Assembly (NCBI GenBank): GCA_030770425.1
Contig: JASJFT010000390.1
Location: 1-21,817 of the forward strand
From: Darksidea phi
Lineage: Eukaryota; Ascomycota; Dothideomycetes; Pleosporales; Lentitheciaceae
DNA length: 21,817 bases
Reading direction: 5' to 3'
In this document: positions 9,283 to 17,945 of the stretch, one piece after another
Numbering within the stretch: position 1 is the stretch's first letter
How the letters are laid out: every line of letters starts with the position of its first letter
Made by a program: the position numbers and the translations under genes
Notes under the pieces: model-generated
Told to the model about the DNA's origin: nothing
What the model saw: only the letters and a program-made list of their open reading frames with translations
Databases searched by the model: none

Positions 9283-10344
9283 CTAAGCCTTCGCGACCTC
9301 CACCGGTGCCGCTCTTCTCTGCTTCCCACTAATCAAGTACACACTCGCCCTCACGTCCAACAACGGATCGTCACTGACCTCCACACCCGCCACCCTCGGA
9401 ATCGGATCGAAAATAATCTGCTTCTGCTGCTGCAAACTCTCCTCATCACCTAGCGTCTTCTCGACCTTAATCTCGCCCAGCTCCACGAGCTGCCTCTCTT
9501 CAGGCCACAGGATGGTCGCGTTGTCGGTTGGATCACCAGACTCGGCGATTTGGGCAAGAAGCTTGAAGGTTATGGGACCAGATTCTAAGCGCTTGGGGAA
9601 CTCTTCGAACAGGTAGTTGGCCGATTTCGACTTGAGAGCTTCCTCGTCTAAGGTATGAAGGCCCGCGGTAGCGATTACGCGATACCTGACGAAAGTCTCT
9701 TTTCCCTCCTTACCCACAAACTTAAACGCATTGACGCCAAAATAGTTCTCCGTCGCAAAACTCTCCGGACTGGGCTTCGGGTCCTGGAGGAACCGGACCG
9801 CCTCTGGATGTCTGCCCAAAAACTCCGGTACTGCCTCCGCGGCATTAGGTCCACCGGCTGCTTTCAGAAACTCAAGGAACTCCGCGCCTGTGCGGGTGGG
9901 GAAGTACTTGGTAGAGTGGGCGATGATGTCCGTGTGGCGGCGGCGGCCGTCGGTGGAAGGGAGGTTGAAACGGATGGCAATACCGCGTGGGTTAGAATTG
10001 GGATCTGTGTCTGGGATGGTGGGAAAACCGGTGGAGGAGGAGAAGCGGACTGTTATTGGGGTGGAGGATGAATTGAAGTGTGGTGCGGTACTTAGGTCTG
10101 CGGCTGCGGAGGTTGGGGTGAATGTTCCGCTTAGGAGGTGGCCTTTTGCATGGGCTATGGCGTGATTAGTCCAGGAAATTATATCAGAAGTGATACCAAT
10201 TGAACATGGTGTCGTGTATATAGCGAGAATAACGCAAGACATACCAGGCCTGAAGCTCTTGGGTGCACCTCCCGCAGCCCCACGAAGGGCATCAACGAGG
10301 CCATTGCTAGTCTCAAGGATCTGGGCATCCTCGGAGAGAGGCAT
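9283..10344 (-). CDS. Catalase-related (SrpA-like) haem protein, two exons (323 aa)
   Basis: Exon 1 is 10344-10245 and exon 2 is 10154-9283, split by a 90-nt intron (GTATGT, CTAAT branch, CATAG). Splicing creates the motif RPAHAKG, as expected at the distal haem site of the catalase superfamily: His35 is the probable distal histidine. VNAFKF carries the distal-type Asn175. VRFS (69-72) and RGIAIRF (91-97) follow the catalase barrel pattern, and RASVY near the C-terminus (Arg302, Tyr306) fits the proximal R...Y ligand. At 323 residues it has the length of the short SrpA-like catalases/peroxidases rather than the roughly 500-residue core of classical catalases. It has no signal peptide and no SKL-type C-terminus, so it is probably cytosolic. 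Likely role: peroxide or organic-substrate peroxidase; substrate unknown. The intron length is a multiple of three and lacks stops, so retention would only insert 30 residues. Confidence 0.85.
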   Translation of the reverse strand: MPLSEDAQILETSNGLVDALRGAAGGAPKSFRPGMSCVILAIYTTPCSIGITSDIISWTNHAIAHAKGHLLSGTFTPTSAAADLSTAPHFNSSSTPITVRFSSSTGFPTIPDTDPNSNPRGIAIRFNLPSTDGRRRHTDIIAHSTKYFPTRTGAEFLEFLKAAGGPNAAEAVPEFLGRHPEAVRFLQDPKPSPESFATENYFGVNAFKFVGKEGKETFVRYRVIATAGLHTLDEEALKSKSANYLFEEFPKRLESGPITFKLLAQIAESGDPTDNATILWPEERQLVELGEIKVEKTLGDEESLQQQKQIIFDPIPRVAGVEVSDDPLLDVRASVYLISGKQRRAAPVEVAKA

Positions 10345-10483
10345 GATGAACGAGATAGCAAAGTATTAAGCCGTTTACTTCCAGTACACCCTATCTCTGT
10401 GGAAGGTTTCGCTATGATTGACAAAGTCTCGGCGAAAATGTTCGATATTTCAACTCCAACACAGCCGCGCACCCCTTCCACTC

Positions 10484-10489
10484 TATATA
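10484..10489 (-). promoter_or_regulatory. TATA-like box of the catalase-like gene
   Basis: The minus strand reads GTATATAGAG here, about 140 nt upstream of the ATG at 10344. Position and sequence are compatible with a TATA box; not tested. Confidence 0.35.
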
Positions 10490-10639
10490 CCTACCGTCTG
10501 CTTACACGGCCCGGCTCTATGGCTCGATTCTTTCAAATAGCTCCCAAGCCCCCCTTTCGTCCATCCATCGTCGAGCTATCACACAACAACCAAAGCCCCT
10601 CTAGCCTCCCCGCAGCACTAGTCAAATCGCCGCGCTCTG

Positions 10640-10649
10640 ATTGGCCAAT
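10640..10649. promoter_or_regulatory. Palindromic double CCAAT box
   Basis: ATTGGCCAAT presents a CCAAT pentamer on both strands, about 300 nt upstream of the catalase-like start. CCAAT is the site of the fungal HAP/CBC complex, which is known to control redox and iron-dependent genes in ascomycetes. The link to this gene is inference from position. Confidence 0.35.
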
Positions 10650-11143
10650 GCAATCATGACAACAGCTTACTCACGTATCACGAACTTGCGCGTTGCGTCG
10701 TTCATCGCTAGCCTCCGGAGCCTTGCAAATCAATATGGTTCTGCGGCACTTAAGTTGATCTTAGGTGATTTGTAAGCCGGGTGGGAGATTGAGTAAGAGA
10801 CTGTGGCGTTGGGCAACGTTGCTACTTGGGGAACATGCTGGGCGGAGGACTTGCCACCGACTCGAGTCTGCTATAGATGTTGCATAGGTTACGAACAAGG
10901 GTGATTGTAGCACGTGGGCACAGAGGTGAAATGTGGGGAGGTTCTTCCTTTGACAAATGCATCCACCTCGATTTTCGTTCCGCTTCTAGACGAAGAAGAA
11001 AAACGCAGCACGACGCCCACAATGGATAACAATGATATGCTTATTAACCCGTAACAAGAAATAGAAAATCCTAGTGTGAGCCCCCAAACGCCGGTTCAGA
11101 CATGAGATCCTGTATCAGCCTGCGCGCCCAAATCATCGCCTTC

Positions 11144-11527
11144 TTACGACACCACATCTTGCGATGAATTGTCTCTGGAACGAAAATCGATATAGTCTGA
11201 CGCTAGCACAGACTGTTGTGGACCATTTTGTAGCCGGTGAAGACATTCAGCTGTATTTTGAACGGGGTTGGTTGGAAGCGGTTGTCTTCTAACTGGCATA
11301 GTCTCGGAAGCTCGAGGTAAAGATCCCGAGAAACCACCGAGTATCTTGGAAGGTGTCACGGGCTTCTGCCCGATGAGAATGTTTTCGCCAGTAACGTTGG
11401 TCCATTGACCCTGATAGATCTGCGGTTGGGTGTCTGCGATAAGTGATGGAAAGGGATTCCAGTCTGTAGCTAGTCCTAGGAGGTGATCAGCCGCCCTGAA
11501 AGCCCAAGCTTGTATTTACGGCGCGAC
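11144..11527. other. PHO85 3' flank with an in-phase open frame
   Basis: Directly after the PHO85 stop (TGA, followed three codons later by TAA) the same minus-strand frame is stop-free from 11515 to 11147, ending with a stop at 11146-11144. It contains an ordinary-looking peptide stretch but only one internal ATG, so it is not called as a gene. It may be 3' untranslated region or an alternative last exon. Confidence 0.4.
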
Positions 11528-12590
11528 TCAGTAAGCACCTTGCGGAACCTGGCCAAAGTTCCCCATCTGAGCTTGCTGAGCCTGTGCCTGAGCTTGTGCC
11601 ATGTGTTGGGCGTGTTGTTGCTGGCGAGCGGGCAAATCATTGAACCAGGGATGTTGGAGGGCGTTTGTCGCTGAGATTCGCATCTCCGGACGTAGTTGCA
11701 GCATGGAGTTGAGCAAATTCAGACCGACCTGATCGACCTGTGGGAGGATCAGGCGGAGATCCTGGGTTGCAAAGACGGGGAAGTTGCCCTTGTACTCCGG
11801 AAACTGCGAGATGCCCGGCCACGATCGTTCCGAGGGCGTGCCCATCAGACGGAATATCTTTTGCAGTTGATCTTCGTTTGTTGTCCCTGGGAAGAGTGGC
11901 CGGCCTGTGTACATCTCGGCCATGATGCAACCCGCGGACCAGATGTCGATACTGGTGCTATAAGTCCGACTGCCGAGCAGGACGTCAGGCGCGCGATACC
12001 ACAGCGTTACGACTTCGTTCGAGAAAGTGTTGACGGGAATGCCGAATGCTCGCGCAAGACCAAAATCGGCGAGCTTCAACTGCCCGCGGTTGTTGATGAG
12101 CAGGTTCTGGGGTTTGAGATCGCGGTGCAGGACGCGGTTGTCGTGGCAGAAGGCTATTCCGCGCAGCAGCTGGTACATGAAGGACTTGATGGTCGGCGGA
12201 TCAAGCGCGCCCCTGTCGCCACGAGAATCCATGTATCGCTTGAGGTCCTTGTCCATGAACTCGAACACGAGCATGAGCTTGTTCTCGGTGTGGATGACAT
12301 CGTGGAGGAGGACAATGTTCTCGTGCTTCAGTTCCTTCATGAGCGAAATCTCGCGGATGGCTGTGGAGGGTGTGCCCTCCTCCGAGTCGAGGTGGATCTC
12401 TTTGAGCGCGACATACTCGCCCGTCTGGCGGTTGCGGCCCTTGAACACCTGCGTCGCGTTAGCCTGCGAGATCGCGTGCGTGCAGCCTTGTGCCAGCTTC
12501 AAGGCCAGTCATTGCACGTACAGTCGCATATGTGCCCTCGCCCAATTTCTCCAGCTGCTGGAAGGAGCTGGGATGCCTGCGGTTGTCCAT
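11528..12590 (-). CDS. PHO85: PHO85-type cyclin-dependent kinase, two exons (329 aa)
   Basis: Exon 1 is 12590-12522 and exon 2 is 12448-11528, with a 73-nt intron (GTACGT, GCTAACG branch, GCAG). The kinase domain is complete: glycine loop GEGTYAT (17-23), catalytic Lys39, PSTAIRE helix (50-56), HRDLKPQN with Asp133, DFG (151-153), and activation segment [16 protein letters not shown], where Ser166 stands at the usual T-loop threonine, as in yeast Pho85. A Gln/Ala-rich tail (about 298-329) extends beyond the kinase. This is the PHO85/Aspergillus PhoA subfamily, which pairs with PCL-type cyclins and controls phosphate response, glycogen metabolism, cell polarity and morphogenesis in cytoplasm and nucleus. 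ATG 12590 is the only in-frame ATG, but the frame is open to 13016 upstream. It diverges from the WD40 gene. Confidence 0.95.
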
Positions 12591-13584
12591 GGTCGGCGTA
12601 GATGCTGGGGATACCGTCTGGCCGCCGCCGAGGTTTCGCACGCTGATGGAGGAGTCGGTGCGGTTTGCGACGGAGAGAGTGCCTGCGTGCGTCGGCTTGA
12701 GCTTGCCTGGCGGTGGGCGCGACGTGAACTGGGGGTCCCAGAGGATGGCGCTGGCGGTGGTAAGCTGGTTGGCGATGCGCAGCTGCGGCGGGGTGCTGGG
12801 GCGGGAGACGTCGGAGGGGGTTGGTTGGGCCGTTTTGCTGTTGGGGAACGCGTCCCCGGGGAGGCAATGGAGGTCTAAGTAGTAGACGGGGGGGCGTTTA
12901 GCGACGGTGAAGATCTGGCTGCTGCTGGCGCTATGTGTGCAACGCCGGCGGAACGCGGTGTGAGTCTTCAAGTGGGCTGGCGGGGTCCGATCGGCCGTTG
13001 GCGCCTGACCACGCGCTTACATGGCTCCTCCTCGCCTGGGGCTGCCAATCGCCGGGCAAACAGGCGCCGTGAGGGCCAGGTCCTGCGATGCGCTTTGCGT
13101 GAGCCAACAGGTTGCGTCAAGCAGGCGCCCGCTTGCCGTGGATAAGAATCATCCACTACGCGTAGAGATGCCGCCTAATTATAGAGTCATCTGCGACCCG
13201 TCAAAGCACTTCGATTGACGCTCGCCCACCAGATTGCTTAATAATAGTAAGGGTGAACTGCATCGCACGTGAGGAGGAGGGGTGCTCCGCGCATTAGGCT
13301 TAGCGCATTCGCGGCGCTGGAGCTCGGGACAGTGGAAAAGTCACGGCATCGTCATCCGCAAACACCCACACAGGCACCACAGGACTGCGAGAGTGCCGCC
13401 ATGCGTGCACGCCTCCTCTGTCTCTGCCACTGGACTCCCCACATCGAACGAGTGCCGCCTGACTGATCGCTTGCTTGCTTGCTTCCGTCTCTCACTCGTG
13501 AGACTCGCCTCGTTGCCGAACTTGCTTGTTGCCACCGCCACTCTCCGCCTACCTACTCTCACCATAGTGAGCTTGCTAGGCACA
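12591..13584. promoter_or_regulatory. Divergent promoter region of PHO85 and the WD40 gene
   Basis: A 994-bp GC-rich region between start codons that point away from each other. The half near PHO85 is stop-free in its frame up to 13016, where a GTAAGC donor-like site starts at 13020 on the minus strand, suggesting a leader intron. CACGTG lies at 13266-13271. The half near the WD40 gene is C/T-rich, as in many fungal core promoters, with a (GCTT)4 microsatellite at 13469-13484. No separate gene is supported. Confidence 0.6.
13266..13271. promoter_or_regulatory. CACGTG E-box in the shared promoter
   Basis: This palindrome is the core of sites bound by bHLH factors such as Pho4/NUC-1, which belong to the pathway controlled by PHO85. 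Several CACGTG copies exist by chance in a window of this size, so the assignment is weak. Confidence 0.2.
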
Positions 13585-16500
13585 ATGAAGAACACCGTCT
13601 ACGACCGCCTGCTGAAGCGGGAATTAGCGACGGACCGCAAGCGATACCCAAGCGTCCTCGGCATCTACGGCGATAGACAATGGGTGCAGGACCTGGACAT
13701 TGTTAACGAGCTGGAGGGTCATACTGGCTGTGTAAATGCTTTGAGGTATTTCTTCTTCATCAAAATGGCAATATCATATATCTAACTCAGCTAGTTGGTC
13801 CAAGTCCGGCCGTCTGCTCGCCTCAGGCTCCGATGACCACCGCGTCAATATCCACTCCTACCACCCCGAGTCTTCAGTGTCGCAGTTTAGCCTGACCACA
13901 TCTATTGAGACAGGCCATGAGACCAACATCTTCTCGGTCAAATTCATGCCGTATTCCAGCGACCGTACTATCGTCTCTGCTACCAATGACGTCCGCGTTT
14001 TCGATATTGAACACTCCGGCCACTCTGCGCTCGGCTCGCCATCTCCCGGAAGAGCGCAGGGAGGAAGACGCCGTGTGGGCATCCGCGGCCTACCGGACGG
14101 GGTGACGCTGTCCGAACGGGACACCAACGCAAAGGCCTTCCGCTGCCACAGCGATACGGTCAAACGCATCGTAACCGAGGATAATCCCTTCTACTTCCTC
14201 ACCTGCTCAGAGGATGGCGACGTGAGGCAGTGGGACATTAGACAGCCTGCAAAGGCCTATCCGCCGGGGAGCAGCATGACACCAATCTGGGCCTCCAACC
14301 ACCATGTTTCGGATAACGTGCCGCCGCCACTAATCTCGTACAGTCGTTACCACTTGGACTTGAATACCGTCTCGTGTTCGCCGTCACAGCCTCACTATAT
14401 TGCTCTGGGCGGCGCCCATTTGCACTGCTTTCTCCACGACCGTCGAATGTTGAGTAGAGATAAGCTTGCCGAGCGAGGTGCCAAACTAGCAAGTCCAGGG
14501 AACTGGAGCCTGAATGATGATGAGCTATTGAGCAAAGCTACGCAGTGTGTGAAAAAATTTGCGCCAAACGGACAGCAACGAATGAAGCGGAGTGACAACG
14601 GTCACATCACCGCATGCAAGATAAGTGATGCCAATCCCAATGACCTTATCGTCAGCTGGTCCGGGGACCATATCTACAGCTTTGATATTTTGCGGAGTGC
14701 AGATGCCACAGAAGAAGTCGCTGGCACCAAGGTAACGACAGAAGAACCAAGCCGCCGTGTGAAGGACAAGACGCGCAAGCGTAAGCGGCCGAAATCTGGC
14801 ACTCTGTCACAGGACGGCGCTGAACGGGCTGGATGGCGACAACGTACGGAGAGTTCGGACGAAGGCCTTGCCCTGCGTGTCAATTACGGCAATGGCCAGA
14901 GCGAGGAGATCCGGATTGAGCCCCCTCAAAGACCTCTTTCGCCCGGCGGGGCTGCCGCTCTCGTAGAGACTGACCACTTCCGCATAGCAAAATCGACGAG
15001 CGGGCTGCTTAAGAAGATGTTTGATCTCCCTAATAGTAAGCCCGGGATTGACGTCGCCGATCCGTCTGCGCATACGCCGAACTTCACCTCTATCCTCGGC
15101 TTCGCCGCTTCGATACTACCAGACATGGATGACATCGCCAGGACCTGGCGCTATCCAGTAAACCCGACCGCAGTTGACGTTGCTCTCCAGAATAAGCTCC
15201 GCGAGCAGCGAGCTGCGTCTCGCCGGTTTGTACAAGCTGCTGGCACACTTGCGCGTGTATTGGGCGGGCAACTTAGAACTGGTGGTGACACAAACGCTAT
15301 CATCTCTCAATATTTCACTTCAATACAGCCAGCCCCCGCCGAGAGGGCACTGCCCCGACACGAACAATTTGGCTATGATTTTCTGAAGGCGATTCTCCTT
15401 TGGCTAGACAGCGGACTAGGAGCCGTAATCCAAGCGTTCTCCAGCCCTAGCAGCAACCCTCGGCTTCCGATTCCTCCCGATGCAGACATCGACGCAATAG
15501 ATGAACTCCTCATTCCGTATCTTCTCCAGCTAGCAAGCGACAAGCCCATCGTTGACATAGAAGTGTCGAGGTTTGAGTCTAACGATACGAGATATTTGTT
15601 CAGTTCCGAAAAGGAGGCAGTTCTTGCCTTCTCACAAGCTCTCAAAGTTCCATTTGCCGATATCACTGGTGCCAATGTGTCCAGTTCCGCGAATGCATCG
15701 GCCGAGGATCAGACGCAAGATCGTACGGCGGCCATTAAGCGCTGGGCTTTTAAAATCGGGCGGGGAGTGCTCTTGAACGCCTCGAAAACCATTCGCTTCT
15801 CTTCTGTTGACCGAGCTTATGGCGGACGAGGTATTGCTGATGCCTTTATCCGAGAGGAGGAAGAACAGCTCCGAGAGCGTCAAACCGACATCAATCCTCT
15901 GGAGGAAGACGACGCCATTGTAGAGGCAGAGGCCGTCAGTCGAGCTTGGCAAGAGCAAGCAGTCGAGGGGTCGGGATCTGCCGTAGGTCCGACTATTGCT
16001 ACTGAACTAGCAGAGGTTGAAAGCACGGGCCCACGAGCAGGAACTGATTTTATCATTGAAGAAGATGACGAAGAGGATGGAGACTCTGATGGTGATATTG
16101 ATCCGTCTGACCCCGACGATGATGAAGACAATGAAGACGACGACGTTGACAGCGATGGGTTGGCAATCACCGGGAGTGGACGCGTATTTTGGCGATCGGA
16201 CTTCGATCGAAGTTACCTACGGGAGCGTGTGGAGTGTCATGTGCCGTGTTCTCCCCATACGCGGACATACACGGGCCATTGCAACGTGCGCACAGTGAAG
16301 GATGTCAACTTCTTTGGACAGCAAGATGAATACGTGGTGAGCGGCAGCGACTGTGGACATCTCTTCATCTGGGACAGAAAGACTGCAAACATTGTCAACA
16401 TCCTCGAGGGGGATGGCGAAGTCGTCAACGTCATTCAAGGTCAGTAGTATCAGCCTACACTCTCCCAACGCATGCTAATTGAGAATAGGACATCCGTACG

Positions 16501-16946
16501 AACCGCTGATGGCTGTATCGGGCATTGATCATACTATCAAGATCTTCTCGCCTGATGCCAATGACCAGTGGAACGCTCGCAAAGGCATCGGTGTCCATCC
16601 AGCGGATCCAGGCCTCTCGAGCCTTGCCTTCGGACGGAGACGACGTGCACAGCGTCCCTCTGCATCTACGCCTTTCCCTCGCGACCATGCGGCTAGTGAT
16701 GACGAAGATGATGAGGTGGCCGCCGATGGTTTGAGGAGCCGGAAAGCACTGCATGATCTGTATGAGATTACCTCGAAGAACGAGATGGAGCGAAAGGGTG
16801 GTCGCGATGATGCCTTCATCACGAGAGCGCTACTCGCTCAGCTGCATCAGCGACTGCACGCTCATCGACACAACGACGGTGATGGAGACGAAGACGGTGG
16901 AGCTCCGCTCTTACTGACTACTGACGAAGGCTGCAATACGATGTGA
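13585..16946 (+). CDS. DCAF6/IQWD1-like WD40 protein, three exons (1087 aa)
   Basis: Exons are 13585-13745, 13795-16439 and 16489-16946, with two 49-nt introns (GTATTT...GCTAG and GTCAGT...AATAG). Alternative use of the first AG (CTCAG at 13790) would create a stop, so the acceptor is at 13794. N-terminal WD repeats begin at HTGCVNALSWSKSGRLLASG (about 46-65), followed by GHETNIFSVKF, HSDTVKRI and a DGDVRQWD motif. A basic cluster KTRKRKRPK (about 379-387) could be an NLS. A long middle region leads to an acidic run (about 807-842). Two further repeats follow (YTGHCNVRT about 878; SGSDCGHLFIWD about 903; SGIDHTIKIFSP about 945). This split arrangement and the SGSDCGH motif are those of DCAF6/IQWD1 and S. 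pombe Iqw1-type proteins, thought to be substrate receptors of CUL4-DDB1 ubiquitin ligases. The fungal role is inference. Confidence 0.88.
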
Positions 16947-17294
16947 GGTCTGGCTTTCAACTGCTCGCTTCGTTCAAGCCCTTCCAGTATCAGGGGATGT
17001 GGACAGGGGCGGTGTAAAGTCTACAGATTGCATATGAGAATAGACAGAAATTTTGACATGCCATATTCCAAAGATTGTCAAGCGAGTAATTGGGCCGGAA
17101 AGGGAGAAGCAGATGTGCAACGCCGTGTAGCAACTACAGTAGAGGATGAAAACATGACCATTCCAACCGTATATCATGGCGTGATATAATCTTGCTCACA
17201 CGTAACTTTGAGGAATATTGACCCGTTTTCCCATACGTCTAAACGCCCCGCGCCCCCAATACCTGCCTCAACCATGTCCCCTGAAACGTGTCCC
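16947..17294. other. Short convergent 3' intergenic region
   Basis: This is the shared downstream region of the WD40 gene (plus) and DPM2 (minus). It is moderately AT-rich and probably holds both polyadenylation regions. I see no gene in it. Confidence 0.6.
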
Positions 17295-17689
17295 TTAAGT
17301 TGTCTTCTTCTGCTTGGCCTTGAGGGCCTTCTTGCGGTTGCTCCGTATCATGACAACGGAGAGGAAGCTGCCAACGACGGTGCCAAAGAGGATAACAAGA
17401 ATGACGGGTATGCGGATGGCCCAGACGCGTGGAGGGAAAAGGGATTGGAGAGGGTGGTCTTCGTCGACGAAAGGCTGAGAACGTTAGCTTAGTTATCGCA
17501 AAAATGATTGCTTGGATCAGATATTCTAAAGGTATATACGAGGACTTCGTACCATGAACAGGGTCCAGATGGTGTAGTAAAGGAAGACGGTGGTTGCTGC
17601 GATGAGCATGCTGAGACCCACGAGGCGGTCGAGCTACGGCATTGTCAACACTTCAACTTCCATATGATATGTACGTGCAGACGCACCAT
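17295..17689 (-). CDS. DPM2: DPM2, dolichol-phosphate-mannose synthase regulatory subunit (87 aa)
   Basis: Three exons on the minus strand: 17689-17687 (the ATG alone), 17633-17553 and 17474-17295. The introns are 53 nt (GTGCGT...CGTAG) and 78 nt (GTACGA, GCTAACG branch, CTCAG), all in phase 0. The protein starts MLDRLVGLSML. It has one hydrophobic segment at 6-28 that runs into YYTIWTLFMPFVDEDHPLQ, and a second at about 45-71. This two-helix hairpin with the YYT.W...MPF.D...HP signature and a length near 85 residues is diagnostic of DPM2. DPM2 stabilises the catalytic DPM1 and DPM3 subunits in the ER membrane, where Dol-P-Man is made for N-glycosylation, O-mannosylation and GPI anchors. The C-terminus ends KKTT, a dilysine-type ER retrieval signal. 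Without the first intron the frame stops after 14 codons. Confidence 0.9.
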
Positions 17690-17945
17690 TTTGAAGTTTC
17701 TTGCGAGGTGTGGACGAGTGAACGCAACGGTTTGACTTGGGATATGAAAGGTGAAAGCTACGGGTGTTTTGGCCTATGCCAAGACCCGAGAACGGCGGAA
17801 GGTTTAACCGCGCCGCAGCTACCTAAAGTTTCTCGCCATCGCGACAAGGGTTGTGGCCAACACTCTGCGTCCGCTTCCAAACCTACACTCTTCCAAGGAC
17901 GGCACCTCCAAGCGTCAACAGATTTCTCAGTAAACGCCCGCTCCC
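17690..17945. promoter_or_regulatory. Compact divergent promoter of DPM2 and CWC22
   Basis: Only 256 bp separate the two outward-pointing start codons, so both genes must share or closely interleave promoter elements. There is no clear TATA box; both are housekeeping genes, for which this is usual. Confidence 0.6.

Larger units (their letters stand above)
10345..11143. other. Gene-free interval upstream of the catalase-like gene
   Basis: Promoter region of the minus-strand catalase-like gene plus unassigned sequence. Besides the TATA-like and CCAAT elements listed separately, a CACGTGGG site occurs at 10911-10918. No coding exon is supported on either strand. The adjacent stop-free stretch 11144-11515 is discussed with PHO85. 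Confidence 0.5.

Noticed and set aside
10911..10918. CACGTGGG as a Pho4-type site
   Set aside because: CACGTG occurs several times in the window, about as expected by chance, and no start codon is near this one.
11696..12601. Plus-strand frame of 301 codons
   Set aside because: Exactly antisense to PHO85 exon 2 and its intron; no domain in its translation.
12027..12878. Plus-strand frame of 283 codons over the PHO85 start region
   Set aside because: Antisense of the kinase N-terminal half and its GC-rich leader; Ser/Arg-rich translation without a domain.
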